A program made the position numbers and the translations under genes. The notes below the pieces were generated by a model that was not told where the DNA came from, did no database searches, and was given only the letters and a program-made list of their open reading frames with translations. Positions 15,818-23,301 of a DNA stretch of 64,000 nt are shown here, one piece after another. The stretch lies in assembly GCA_900539325.1 (NCBI GenBank), contig UQCC01000006.1:62001-126000 (forward strand). Direction: 5' to 3'. Each line of letters opens with the position of its first letter. Position 1 is the first letter of the stretch. This stretch comes from an uncultured Eubacterium sp. (GTDB taxonomy: Bacteria > Bacillota > Clostridia > Oscillospirales > Acutalibacteraceae).

Positions 15818-16819
15818 ATGACATTTGATACATTAAAACTTGACAAGGGCCTTTATACATCCGAAATGGGCTTTACAAAATCTCTTGAGATGATTGACCC
15901 GAGCGAAAATTACAAGGGTACCGAACTTGAAGGCCTTGACGCTTATGAAAGACAACTTAAGCGATTTGATATTAAGGTTAAGGGCTCAAATTCCGATACA
16001 ATCTCTAAGTTTTTCCAAACAAGTGATTCGGCTGTTTTGTTCCCTGAATACATCAGAAGATCGGTTGCTGCCGTTGTTTTACATGATAATGTTGTTGATG
16101 ATCTTGTTGCCACAACAACTGTTGTTGATTCGCTCGATTATCGTTCTGTTCAGTGCGAACCGGTTGATTCGGATAAAATAGTTGAATCGTTTATCACAGA
16201 GGGTGCATTTATTCCCGAAACAAACATTAAAACAAATGACAAATTGACCAAGCTTAAGAAAAGCGGCAGAAGCCTTGTCGCTTCATACGAAGCAATTAAG
16301 TCACAGCGACTTGATTTGTTTGCCGTTATGCTTCGCCAAATCGGTAATTATATAAATAGCTGTCAACTTGCACAGGCTGTTACCGCACTCAGCTATGACG
16401 GTTCGGGTGTTGTGGAAACACAGACAAAAAATGAAATTTCGTACAGTGATTTTATTTCGTTGTATACCGAACTTGCGCCGTATGAATTTAATACACTTAT
16501 TGCCGAAACCAACGAATTCAAAAAGATTATTAATATGAGCGAATTTAAGGACGGTACGGCAGGTCTCGATTTTCACGGTACGGGCAGACCGATTACACCT
16601 CTCGGTGCAAAACTTATTCATTGTAAAACCAATGTGCTTGAGGGTGCAATTGTTGTTTTTGATAAAAAATTTGCTTTGGAAAAGGTTCAGTTTGGCGACA
16701 TCGTTACGGATTATGACAAACTTATTGACCGTCAGATTGAAAAGGCAACGGTTACAAGTACGGTAGGCTTTAACAGAATTGTTAACAGAGCTTGTGTAAA
16801 CCTTGTGCCTAAAAATTAA
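15818..16819 (+). CDS. Phage major capsid protein (HK97 fold likely)
   Basis: This 333-residue protein has a ribosome site AAAGGAGAAAATAAAT. It contains the usual capsid sequence pattern: an N-terminal helical arm, DSAVLFPEYIRRSVAAVVLHD near residue 68, a long central domain, AVMLRQIGNYINSCQLAQAV, and a C-terminal region with TPLGAKLIHCKTN and GAIVVFDKKFALEKVQFG. Position directly after protease and decoration gene supports the call. It forms the icosahedral shell. Length is close to PBSX XkdG (about 310 residues). No truncation is seen. Confidence 0.85.
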   Translation: MTFDTLKLDKGLYTSEMGFTKSLEMIDPSENYKGTELEGLDAYERQLKRFDIKVKGSNSDTISKFFQTSDSAVLFPEYIRRSVAAVVLHDNVVDDLVATTTVVDSLDYRSVQCEPVDSDKIVESFITEGAFIPETNIKTNDKLTKLKKSGRSLVASYEAIKSQRLDLFAVMLRQIGNYINSCQLAQAVTALSYDGSGVVETQTKNEISYSDFISLYTELAPYEFNTLIAETNEFKKIINMSEFKDGTAGLDFHGTGRPITPLGAKLIHCKTNVLEGAIVVFDKKFALEKVQFGDIVTDYDKLIDRQIEKATVTSTVGFNRIVNRACVNLVPKN

Positions 16820-16822
16820 GAT

Positions 16823-17173
16823 ATGAATATTGAAAATATAACGGCAATTCTTTGCACAATCGGCAATCTTTCAACTGCCGAAGCGGAAAAATATTCGGAA
16901 TTAATAAAGCTTAATTGTTATCCGTTTATCGACAGAGAATATAGTGAAAAAGAAGAAAAATTGCTTGAGTATTTTGTTGCGGCAAAAACAAATTACCAAA
17001 TCTCTCTTGTTCACGGTGATGACGAAATTTCTTCGTTTACCGCCGGAGATGTCAGCGTTTCAACATCTTCAAACGGCAATGCCCAAAACAATGCAAAAAT
17101 CCTTTTTGAAAATGCTTATGCCGATGTTGCACATTTGGCAGAGGATAAGGGATTTTATTTCAGAGGGGTGTAG
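16823..17173 (+). CDS. Head-tail connector-like protein
   Basis: This 116-residue, mainly helical protein has NLSTAEAEKYSELIKLNCYPFIDREY at its start and a Ser/Thr-rich linker (SFTAGDVSVSTSSNGNAQ). Its place just after the major capsid gene is that of a gp6/gp15-type head completion protein (XkdH in PBSX), which seals the portal vertex. The sequence alone does not prove this. It starts 3 bp after the capsid stop, so translation is probably coupled. Confidence 0.65.
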   Translation: MNIENITAILCTIGNLSTAEAEKYSELIKLNCYPFIDREYSEKEEKLLEYFVAAKTNYQISLVHGDDEISSFTAGDVSVSTSSNGNAQNNAKILFENAYADVAHLAEDKGFYFRGV

Positions 17174-17175
17174 AT

Positions 17176-17538
17176 ATGCTTGTTAACAATATTGCAAAAA
17201 TCACCTCCCGATTAATTGACAAATATGCAAAAAGCTGTACCGTCACAACAAAAGACGGAAAGGTCATCACCGCAAAGGTGATGACCGAACAGCTTTGGAA
17301 AAAGGATAAAGTGAGGTTTGAAACAAATCCCACACAAATCGGCTATAATCAAAAGAATTACATAAAGTGTATTTTTGCTCTTGATGTTAGTTCTTTCGGA
17401 AAAGATGACATTGTGAATCTTATGGGCAAGAAATACTATTTTGTAAAGTCAAGCCCTGTTTGTGTGGGAGAAGAAATTGTTTACTTTTCTGCGGTGCTCA
17501 GAGAAACGGTAAAGGGGGATGAGAATGTATTTGGATAA
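17176..17538 (+). CDS. Probable head closure protein
   Basis: This is a 120-residue basic protein, rich in beta strands in its second half (NYIKCIFALDVSSFGKDDIVNLMGKKYYFVKSSPVC). The pattern of a minor-groove-like KxxFVKSS followed by a short strand is shared by stopper or head-closure proteins, but I name it mostly from its place as the second gene after the capsid. It begins 2 bp after the preceding stop and overlaps the next gene by 14 bp. Confidence 0.6.
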   Translation: MLVNNIAKITSRLIDKYAKSCTVTTKDGKVITAKVMTEQLWKKDKVRFETNPTQIGYNQKNYIKCIFALDVSSFGKDDIVNLMGKKYYFVKSSPVCVGEEIVYFSAVLRETVKGDENVFG

Positions 17539-17923
17539 CGAAACGGACGAACTTCTTGGTATTTTGAAATCATCTGAAAAACTTAATAATATTAATTTTA
17601 TTAAGGCTTGTCCTTACGCCAAAAAGCCGACAAAGCTTTTAAAAAAGGTGTGTACGCTGGCACCTGCCGAATTGGATTTGGAAAGTGTCAGTGTTGACAA
17701 TGAGAATTTTTACGGAAAATATGCCGTGGATGTTGATTTGTTTGTGCCGTATGAGTTTGGCTCACCTGCCGCTTTTGATGATATGGAAAACATTGTCAGG
17801 TGCATTATGAATGAGCGTGTTTGTGCAATTAAGCTTTCATCGATAAGCAGAGAATCAAGTGCCGAATGTTACAAAATCAGGGCAACTTTTACTTTTTCTC
17901 TTGCATATTCAAAGGAGGCTTAA
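17525..17923 (+). CDS. Probable tail completion/terminator protein
   Basis: This 132-residue alpha/beta protein has ENFYGKYAVDVDLFVPYEFGSPAAFDDMENIV and ends with YKIRATFTFSLAYSKEA, a strand pattern seen in tail-terminator proteins (PBSX XkdJ-like position). It is the last gene before the place where sheath and tube genes would be expected. The better start is the ATG at 17525, 6 nt after AAGGGGG; one two codons upstream is too close. It ends at TAA immediately after AAAGGAGG for the next small ORF. Confidence 0.6.
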   Translation: MYLDNETDELLGILKSSEKLNNINFIKACPYAKKPTKLLKKVCTLAPAELDLESVSVDNENFYGKYAVDVDLFVPYEFGSPAAFDDMENIVRCIMNERVCAIKLSSISRESSAECYKIRATFTFSLAYSKEA

Positions 17924-17926
17924 CTT

Positions 17927-18031
17927 ATGGAAAATGAAAATGTAACGGTATTTCGTGATGAAGCCGACAAATTCAGCGATTATATTATGCTTGATTCGAG
18001 AAGATATGATAACAATGTCGGGGGTGATTGA
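17927..18031 (+). CDS. 34-residue ORF at the missing tail-tube site
   Basis: An ATG 8 nt after a perfect AAAGGAGG opens a 34-codon frame (begins MENENVTVFRDEADKF, ends RRYDNNVGGD) that stops one base before the next gene's GTG start. It is acidic and has no recognisable domain. In PBSX-type phages the tail sheath, tube, chaperone and tape-measure genes stand here. This ORF may be what remains after their deletion, or a small replacement protein. The well-formed ribosome site argues that it is translated, if only to couple its neighbours. Confidence 0.6.
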   Translation: MENENVTVFRDEADKFSDYIMLDSRRYDNNVGGD

Positions 18032-18032
18032 T

Positions 18033-18548
18033 GTGCAGTATATGAAAATGAAATACAAAGGATTTGAATTTGATGTAAATCCAAAGGATTTTAAGATTTG
18101 TATGAATAAAAGCAGTGTAAAATACGACACTGTTTATTCGGAACAGATTTGTGTTGAAAACGGCAGAGATTGTGTTTCTGTTTCGGGTAAAGGCTGTTTT
18201 GTAGGCGAAAATGCGGCAAACAAAGCGTTTGAAATGGTGCGTGTTTATAACAAAAAGGGCAGCGATTATTTGTTTTTGCCAAATTCCGTTCCGCTCAAAA
18301 TGCACTTTACATCTCTTGACATTTCATATTCAAGCGGCAATGACAGGGTGGATTATTCGTTTGTTTTTACTCAGGAAAGCAATACAAAGAGCGAAACAAA
18401 AACGCCTCGTTTTACCTATGCCCTTGAAGAAGAAAATCTTTTTGATGTGGCAAACAGGACGGGCGTAAAAATAGAAACTCTTGTAAAATGCAATGATATA
18501 GGAAGTATTTTTGCACTAAAAGAGGGTGACAGAATATGGTTGATTTAA
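18033..18548 (+). CDS. LysM-containing tail protein (XkdP-like)
   Basis: The protein has 171 residues from the GTG 7 nt after GGGGGTG. The last 45 residues form a LysM-like repeat (EENLFDVANRTGVKIETLVKCNDIG, ending LKEGDRIWLI), which binds N-acetyl-glucosamine polymers. In PBSX the LysM protein XkdP follows the tape measure and is thought to help build the tail end or baseplate. The N-terminal part has YKGFEFDVNPKDFKI and VYNKKGSDYLFLPNS, as in that family. It overlaps the next gene by 13 bp. Confidence 0.75.
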   Translation: MQYMKMKYKGFEFDVNPKDFKICMNKSSVKYDTVYSEQICVENGRDCVSVSGKGCFVGENAANKAFEMVRVYNKKGSDYLFLPNSVPLKMHFTSLDISYSSGNDRVDYSFVFTQESNTKSETKTPRFTYALEEENLFDVANRTGVKIETLVKCNDIGSIFALKEGDRIWLI

Positions 18549-19489
18549 AATTTGTGCTTTATGATTTGGCGGAAAACGAGGTCGCCGTCGGCAGACTTTT
18601 GTCATACGAATTGTGCAGAGAAACGGACGCTCCGTGTGATGGGCTGAGGCTTTATTTTATAAACGGCAATATTTTACCTGAGTTATATAGGGCAAAAGCG
18701 TATATCGGCAAAAGGTGCGTATTCAACGGTTATGTTGACACTCAGCGTGAAACAATGCGTAACAATTCGGTTGAATGCTTTTTGTACTGCCGCTCAAGTG
18801 CGTGCCTTTTGACCGACAGCGAGGCAAAGCCTTTTGCTTATATCTCGCCGAGTGCAAGGGCTTTGTATGAAATAAACATCGGTAAAAATTTTAAGTATAA
18901 CTTAGGAGAAGTTTTCAGCGATAAAACTTATCAGGTGAGTAAGGGCACATCGCTTTTCGGTGTGCTGAACGGCTTTGTGTACTCCGTTACAGGTGATAGT
19001 ATCAGAATTACACCCAATGATGAAATTGTGCTTTTGAAAACCGATAAGGCAGTCGGACTTGATAAATCAAAGATTGTTACGCTTAAAAGGATAATTAACA
19101 GAGGCGGAGCAATTTCCAAAATCGATTATAAAATAAACAATTCAACCGATTACATTTATCATCGCATAAGTAAAGTAATGAGTGATAAGAAAATAGCCGC
19201 TTCAAAAGTGAGCAATATTTCAACCGTTCCCGATTGGCAGAGAGAAACAACACTCAGGTCGGTTTTTTCAACGGCAAACTCGGATTACTGCGGATGGAAA
19301 ATCACAATGTGCGGTTATGTTGATGTTGATTTGACAAACAGGTTAATCTCCGATATTAAAGGCTTTGACAGTTACGGCGATGTTGTTGTAAACGGAGTTA
19401 CACATATTTTTGATTCAAACGGTGAGCGAACCGTGATTGATGCAAGATGTGTGCTTGATTTGGAGGAAATGAGTTATGTGGATGAGTAA
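18536..19489 (+). CDS. Tail hub / late-control-type protein (XkdQ-like)
   Basis: This 317-residue protein has beta-rich N-terminal domains (AYIGKRCVFNGYVDTQRETM) and a middle segment YISPSARALYEINIGKNFKY. Its C-terminal part ends in RNA-independent beta strands (GVTHIFDSNGERTVIDARCVLDLEEM). Position after the LysM protein and before the spike-like protein corresponds to XkdQ/gpD, the hub ring around the contractile tail spike. The sequence is divergent, so the call rests on both pattern and order. It overlaps both neighbours. Confidence 0.7.
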   Translation: MVDLKFVLYDLAENEVAVGRLLSYELCRETDAPCDGLRLYFINGNILPELYRAKAYIGKRCVFNGYVDTQRETMRNNSVECFLYCRSSACLLTDSEAKPFAYISPSARALYEINIGKNFKYNLGEVFSDKTYQVSKGTSLFGVLNGFVYSVTGDSIRITPNDEIVLLKTDKAVGLDKSKIVTLKRIINRGGAISKIDYKINNSTDYIYHRISKVMSDKKIAASKVSNISTVPDWQRETTLRSVFSTANSDYCGWKITMCGYVDVDLTNRLISDIKGFDSYGDVVVNGVTHIFDSNGERTVIDARCVLDLEEMSYVDE

Positions 19490-19829
19490 AAAAATCACTT
19501 TGTCACAAAACGGAGAGATTGCCGAAAAAGGTAAGGTTACATTGTCCGAAAATCAGATAGAAGCCGGTGCAACGGTTACAAGGCGAAATATAGATTGTTA
19601 TTCACCGTACGGCTATCAAAGTGTTCCGCCTGTTGATGAAGATGTGCTTATGCTTCCGTCAAATGAGGGCAGCGTTGTGCTTGGCACATTAAATAAGTGC
19701 AACGATATTGAAAGCGGCGAAATAAAAATCGTTTCAAAAGGCGGAGCGTATATAATTCTGAAAAACAACGGCGATATTGTTCTCAACGGTTTGGTGATTA
19801 ATAGCGGGGGAGTGATACAGAATGAATAA
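19476..19829 (+). CDS. Short baseplate spike-like protein
   Basis: This 117-residue protein has an N-terminal part likely to be an OB-like fold (ITLSQNGEIAEKGKVTLSENQ, VDEDVLMLPSNEGSVVLGTL). Its C-terminal repeat of short strands (IKIVSKGGAYIILKNNGDIVLNGLVINSGG) resembles the beta-helix of gpV-type tail spikes. The spike pierces the outer cell surface during contraction. It may instead match XkdR (DUF2577) by position. The ATG is 9 nt after GGAGG. Confidence 0.65.
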   Translation: MWMSKKITLSQNGEIAEKGKVTLSENQIEAGATVTRRNIDCYSPYGYQSVPPVDEDVLMLPSNEGSVVLGTLNKCNDIESGEIKIVSKGGAYIILKNNGDIVLNGLVINSGGVIQNE

Positions 19830-20088
19830 TTTTGATGTAATTGAAGAAATTTTAAAAAATGCTGTAAGGTGTTTAACGGTTAAAAGAGGCAGGTTTTATG
19901 CCGATAAAAACTTCGGCTCAAAAATCCAAGCAAGTCAAAGCAACGCTGAAATTTTGGCTTATGCAAGGCAAAGTGTTGACAAACTTGACGGAGTGTTTGT
20001 AAAATCTGCCGTAAAAAATAAAAATTCCGTAACCTTTGTTTTAACGGTTAACGGAGAAGAAAGGTCGGTGACTGCGGATTTTGATTAG
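19822..20088 (+). CDS. gp25/W-like baseplate wedge protein (XkdS-like)
   Basis: This 88-residue protein includes RFYADKNFGSKIQ, a shortened form of the gp25/DUF2634 signature, and ends ERSVTADFD. Small wedge proteins of this family nucleate sheath polymerisation and sit just before baseplate J. They occur in contractile phages and phage-derived tail machines, so the locus descends from a contractile-tailed element. It overlaps the next gene by 8 bp. Confidence 0.72.
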   Translation: MNNFDVIEEILKNAVRCLTVKRGRFYADKNFGSKIQASQSNAEILAYARQSVDKLDGVFVKSAVKNKNSVTFVLTVNGEERSVTADFD

Positions 20089-20881
20089 CTACAACGATAT
20101 TATTGAGAACATCAGAACCGCTTATTTTGAACAGTCGGGCGAGGTCCTTGATATGCACGGCGAATCGGGTATAAGAATAAAGGCAATAGCAACTGAACTT
20201 TACAATTTGTATGTTGAGGGCGAATACTTGCTCAAGCAAGCCGGATGGATGAGTGCAACGGGAGAATATCTTGACCGTATTGCCGCCGAGTGCAGTATTG
20301 AAAGAAAAACGGCGAGCAAGGCAAGCGGCGAAATTACATTTTTGATTGATGAGGCAAAAGCTGATGACACGGTTATACCGTCGGGGATTATCTGCTCGAA
20401 AAAAGGGCACAAGTATATTCAGTACATAACTCTTGAAGAGGGCACTATCGTTGCGGGCGAAAAATCCGTTACTGTAAAGGCACAGGCTCTTGCCGACGGC
20501 GAAGAATACAATGCCGCATACGGTGAAGTTTGTGTTATGGTTAATCCTCCGAGTTCGGTTGCAAAAGCAGAAAACAGAGTTAGTTTTATCGGCGGTTGCA
20601 ATAGTGAAAATGACGAAGCGTTGCGTTTGAGAATAAAAGACGCTCTTCGTTATCCGGCAAACGGTGTAAATGTTGAATTCTTGAAGGGCAGAATTATGAG
20701 TTTTGACGAGGTTGCAGACTGTGACATTATCAGAGAGGGCGACAAGCCGGTTTGCATATTGAAAACAAGGGACAAAATTATTTCTGAAAACTTGAAAGAA
20801 AAAGTAAATGATGTGCTGTCGCTTTTTACTCTGTTCGGTATTGATTTTGATGTGAGGAATGCAGATGAAAACGGTATTTGA
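20081..20881 (+). CDS. Baseplate J-like protein (XkdT-like)
   Basis: This 266-residue protein starts at TTG inside the end of the preceding gene. Baseplate J features are WMSATGEYLDRIAAECSIER, the central beta domain VIPSGIICSKKGHKYIQY with EYNAAYGEV, and the GGCNSENDEALRLRIKDAL motif near residue 180, which is strongly conserved in the family. It builds the wedge of a contractile-tail baseplate. It is shorter than the 350-residue average of XkdT, mostly in the C-terminal part. The frame shows no break. Confidence 0.88.
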   Translation: MISYNDIIENIRTAYFEQSGEVLDMHGESGIRIKAIATELYNLYVEGEYLLKQAGWMSATGEYLDRIAAECSIERKTASKASGEITFLIDEAKADDTVIPSGIICSKKGHKYIQYITLEEGTIVAGEKSVTVKAQALADGEEYNAAYGEVCVMVNPPSSVAKAENRVSFIGGCNSENDEALRLRIKDALRYPANGVNVEFLKGRIMSFDEVADCDIIREGDKPVCILKTRDKIISENLKEKVNDVLSLFTLFGIDFDVRNADENGI

Positions 20882-21278
20882 ACGAATTAAAAATTTGTAT
20901 GGCATTGCAAAAATCGACACGGCGGATGTGCTTACATTGGCAGAAATAAGTGCCGTAAGCGGAGAAATAATGAAGCTAAACGATTATCTTCAAAATATCA
21001 AAGGTTTAGCGGCAGTAAATATTTTTACCGCACCGAGCCGTGCCGGTATTGCCAAAGCCTTTGAAAATATTGAATACAGAATTGACGGCAGAAAAATTTA
21101 TATTTCAAAATATGATATTGAAACGGTAGGTAAAATCTTTAACGCTTGGTTTGGAATAATTTTTGATTTTTATCTCGGTGGAAACGGAAAAGATTGGAAC
21201 TTTATCGATGGCGAAAAACTCACTTGGGACAATATTGCAAGCCGTGATCTCAGGTGGACAATGGCAGAAAGCAGGTGA
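20865..21278 (+). CDS. DUF2313 baseplate protein (XkdU/gpI-like)
   Basis: This 137-residue protein directly follows baseplate J and overlaps it by 17 bp. It has a helical N-terminal part and a C-terminal FNAWFGIIFDFYLGGNGKDW. This place and size fit the tail protein I/DUF2313 family, which links the baseplate to the fibres. The chosen ATG is 7 nt after GAGG; an ATG two codons upstream is too close. The sequence is divergent enough that the position carries much of the weight. Confidence 0.65.
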   Translation: MKTVFERIKNLYGIAKIDTADVLTLAEISAVSGEIMKLNDYLQNIKGLAAVNIFTAPSRAGIAKAFENIEYRIDGRKIYISKYDIETVGKIFNAWFGIIFDFYLGGNGKDWNFIDGEKLTWDNIASRDLRWTMAESR

Positions 21279-21287
21279 TTTGTGTTT

Positions 21288-21761
21288 ATGAGCAGTACAA
21301 ACAAAACTGAAGAATTGGAACTTAACAAATGGATTGGTTCGGATATTCCGCAAATGGAGGACTTTAACCGAGATAACGAGATTATCGACAAAACTCTCGG
21401 TGAGCATATATGGGATGTGTCAAAACATGTAACGGTGGAGCAAAAGAAAGCGTGGAGCAATCCTTTGGGTTGTGCGTCATATATCGGCAACGGCAGCGAC
21501 ACCAGAAGCATAAAGCTGAATATGGGTTTTGAACCGTCGGTGTGCTTTGTGTTTGCAACAAACAATGCCGTGGGACTTTCGGATTTCGGCAACAATGTGC
21601 ATTACAATTATTTCGGCATTGCAACCGTAAACGGCAGTACATACGGCTTGAATATTGACGGAGAAGTGCTTGAAGTTAAAAATGCGGCAGCCACCGCTTC
21701 GTTTGAAATGACAAATTTCAATCAAGTTGGTAAAAGTTATCTTGTTGTAGGTTTTAGATAA
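21288..21761 (+). CDS. Tail fibre-like protein (short)
   Basis: The protein has 157 residues. The N-terminal KTEELELNKWIGSDIPQMEDFNRDNEIIDKTLGEHI is the usual fibre-attachment segment of Firmicute phages. The C-terminal part (KLNMGFEPSVCFVFATNN, YNYFGIATVNGS) is a beta-rich tip seen in many phages. Phage fibres with this head are often several hundred residues, so this one is short, with little or no shaft. It is the last gene of the cassette, and a strong terminator follows 6 bp later. Confidence 0.78.
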   Translation: MSSTNKTEELELNKWIGSDIPQMEDFNRDNEIIDKTLGEHIWDVSKHVTVEQKKAWSNPLGCASYIGNGSDTRSIKLNMGFEPSVCFVFATNNAVGLSDFGNNVHYNYFGIATVNGSTYGLNIDGEVLEVKNAAATASFEMTNFNQVGKSYLVVGFR

Positions 21762-21767
21762 ATAGAC

Positions 21768-21805
21768 AAAGAGTAAAAAGTTGTAATAACTTTTTACTCT
21801 TTTTT
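21768..21805 (+). terminator. Rho-independent terminator of the phage cassette
   Basis: AAAGAGTAAAAAGTT and AACTTTTTACTCTTT form a 15-bp stem with a 5-nt loop, followed by TTTT. It closes the phage structural cassette cleanly. Confidence 0.88.
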
Positions 21806-21884
21806 TATATTTGTGTTGCATAAGATTTATAATAATGGTAAAATAAACATAGCTATTTTTTAAAAGCTATGGAGGTAAATTTGT

Positions 21885-23237
21885 ATGAAAGAAGAAAACA
21901 GAAAGTATGCCCGTGAAGTTATGAGCATTGTTGAACATGCGGCTCACAAAATCGGCTCTCGTTTGCCGGGCACAGACGGTGAAATCAAACTTCACGAATA
22001 CATGGGCGACAAACTCCGTGAAATCGGAATTGAACCTAAAACTGAAGAGTTTGCTGTGTCACCTCGCTCATCAATCGGCGGCTTGTCATATGCAGGCTGG
22101 TCGGGCGTTATTATAAGTATCGGCGCAATTATTGCAAATGCCTGTCATTTTGACGGATTGTGGTATGCTCTCGGTGCGCTTGGCATTATTACAATCGTTT
22201 GGCTTGTTATGAGTTGCTTTTTCTATAAAACCTGGTTTGATATGTTTTTCCCACAGGAAATCAGCCGTAACACTCTCGGCGTTTTAGAACCTGAGGACGG
22301 CAAGTATGATTACACAATCATTCTTTCGGGTCACACAGATACATCTTGGTGCTGGCGTCACAGTGAGCACTCTTATAAGTACAAGGACACGAAGCCGGTT
22401 ATGGGACTTATCGCAACTTACGGCAAGGTAGGTTTCGGTGCAATTTGCTTCTTCTTCATTGCACTTTTCTCTGTGTTTATGTCAGTGGCAAATATCTGCG
22501 ATTTTGCAGGTGCCGCTTGGACAGAAAAGTTCTTTGCTTCACAGGGTTATGAAAATCTTATGTTCGCAATGAACTTTGTTCCTATCGTGACTGCAATCGG
22601 TTCACTCTTTGTTGTTATGTGGGGCGACCCAAACCCTCGCAACGCTTCCCGCGGTGCTATGGATAATGCAACAGGTATCGGCCTCAGCTATGCTGTTATC
22701 AAGTATTTCAAGGAACATCCTGAAAAGATGCCAAAGAACTGCCGTATTATCGATGCTAACATCGGTTCGGAAGAAGCAGGTCTTCGCGGTTCAATGTACT
22801 TTGCACAGGAACACCGTTTTGACGATATGACAAAGAACGCTTGGAACATCAATATCGACTCTGTTGCCGATGAGGATTACTTTGAAGTTGTAATCAAGGA
22901 CGATTGGCAGGGCGTTAGATTTGATACCGATATGGAAAAGATGTTTAAGGATACTTTCAACGAAATGGGTATTGAGTCAAAGACAAACGGCTGTATCCAC
23001 AACCCTGTCGGCGGTTGCGACTCAACTCCTATGACAAGAGCCGGCATTAAGTCGGTTACATTTGCCGCTCAAAACCCAATGCTTACATATTATTATCATA
23101 CTTGGAGAGATATGCCTGAGCGTTTCTCCGAAGATACGGTAGGTCAGGGCTTTGATGTTGTATTGTCGGTAATTGATAAAATTGCCGCTTTCCAGGAAGC
23201 AAACGGCTACAACGGCCCACAAAAGAAAGCAAAATAA
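21885..23237 (+). CDS. M28-family zinc peptidase with inserted membrane helices
   Basis: The protein has 450 residues. Zinc ligands are visible: SGHTD (His150, Asp152), DNATG (Asp260), GSEEAG (catalytic Glu296, ligand Glu297), Asp325 and His405 in YYYHTW. The family cleaves N-terminal amino acids or short peptides. Two hydrophobic pairs lie inside the domain, at about residues 70-115 and 184-246, the second between the HxD and the next Asp ligand. The enzyme is therefore probably a membrane-embedded peptidase with its active site next to the bilayer. It is monocistronic, with GGAGG before the ATG. Confidence 0.88.
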   Translation: MKEENRKYAREVMSIVEHAAHKIGSRLPGTDGEIKLHEYMGDKLREIGIEPKTEEFAVSPRSSIGGLSYAGWSGVIISIGAIIANACHFDGLWYALGALGIITIVWLVMSCFFYKTWFDMFFPQEISRNTLGVLEPEDGKYDYTIILSGHTDTSWCWRHSEHSYKYKDTKPVMGLIATYGKVGFGAICFFFIALFSVFMSVANICDFAGAAWTEKFFASQGYENLMFAMNFVPIVTAIGSLFVVMWGDPNPRNASRGAMDNATGIGLSYAVIKYFKEHPEKMPKNCRIIDANIGSEEAGLRGSMYFAQEHRFDDMTKNAWNINIDSVADEDYFEVVIKDDWQGVRFDTDMEKMFKDTFNEMGIESKTNGCIHNPVGGCDSTPMTRAGIKSVTFAAQNPMLTYYYHTWRDMPERFSEDTVGQGFDVVLSVIDKIAAFQEANGYNGPQKKAK

Positions 23238-23252
23238 TCAATCAAAAAATAA

Positions 23253-23295
23253 AAACACCACGGCGGTAGGATTATCTACTGTCGTGGTGTTTTTG
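23253..23295. terminator. Bidirectional rho-independent terminator
   Basis: AACACCACGGCGGTAG and CTACTGTCGTGGTGTT form a long stem with a 6-nt loop, flanked by A-run and TTTTT. It separates the M28 gene from the convergent alpha-galactosidase. Confidence 0.88.
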
Positions 23296-23301
23296 CGTTT
23301 G

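Larger units (their letters stand above)
11753..21761 (+). mobile_element. PBSX-like phage structural cassette lacking tail tube, sheath and tape measure
   Basis: Sixteen tightly packed plus-strand genes (spacing from -14 to +21 bp) run in this order: small terminase, large terminase, portal, protease/scaffold, decoration-like, major capsid, connector, head closure, tail completion, a 34-codon ORF, LysM protein, tail hub, spike-like, gp25/W-like, baseplate J, DUF2313, fibre. This is the xtmA to xkdV order of Bacillus PBSX with xkdK-xkdO missing. No integrase, repressor, replication gene or att duplication was seen. Every frame is open and codon use resembles the host. A lysis cassette that could belong with it is at 40394-41569. 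Confidence 0.85.
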
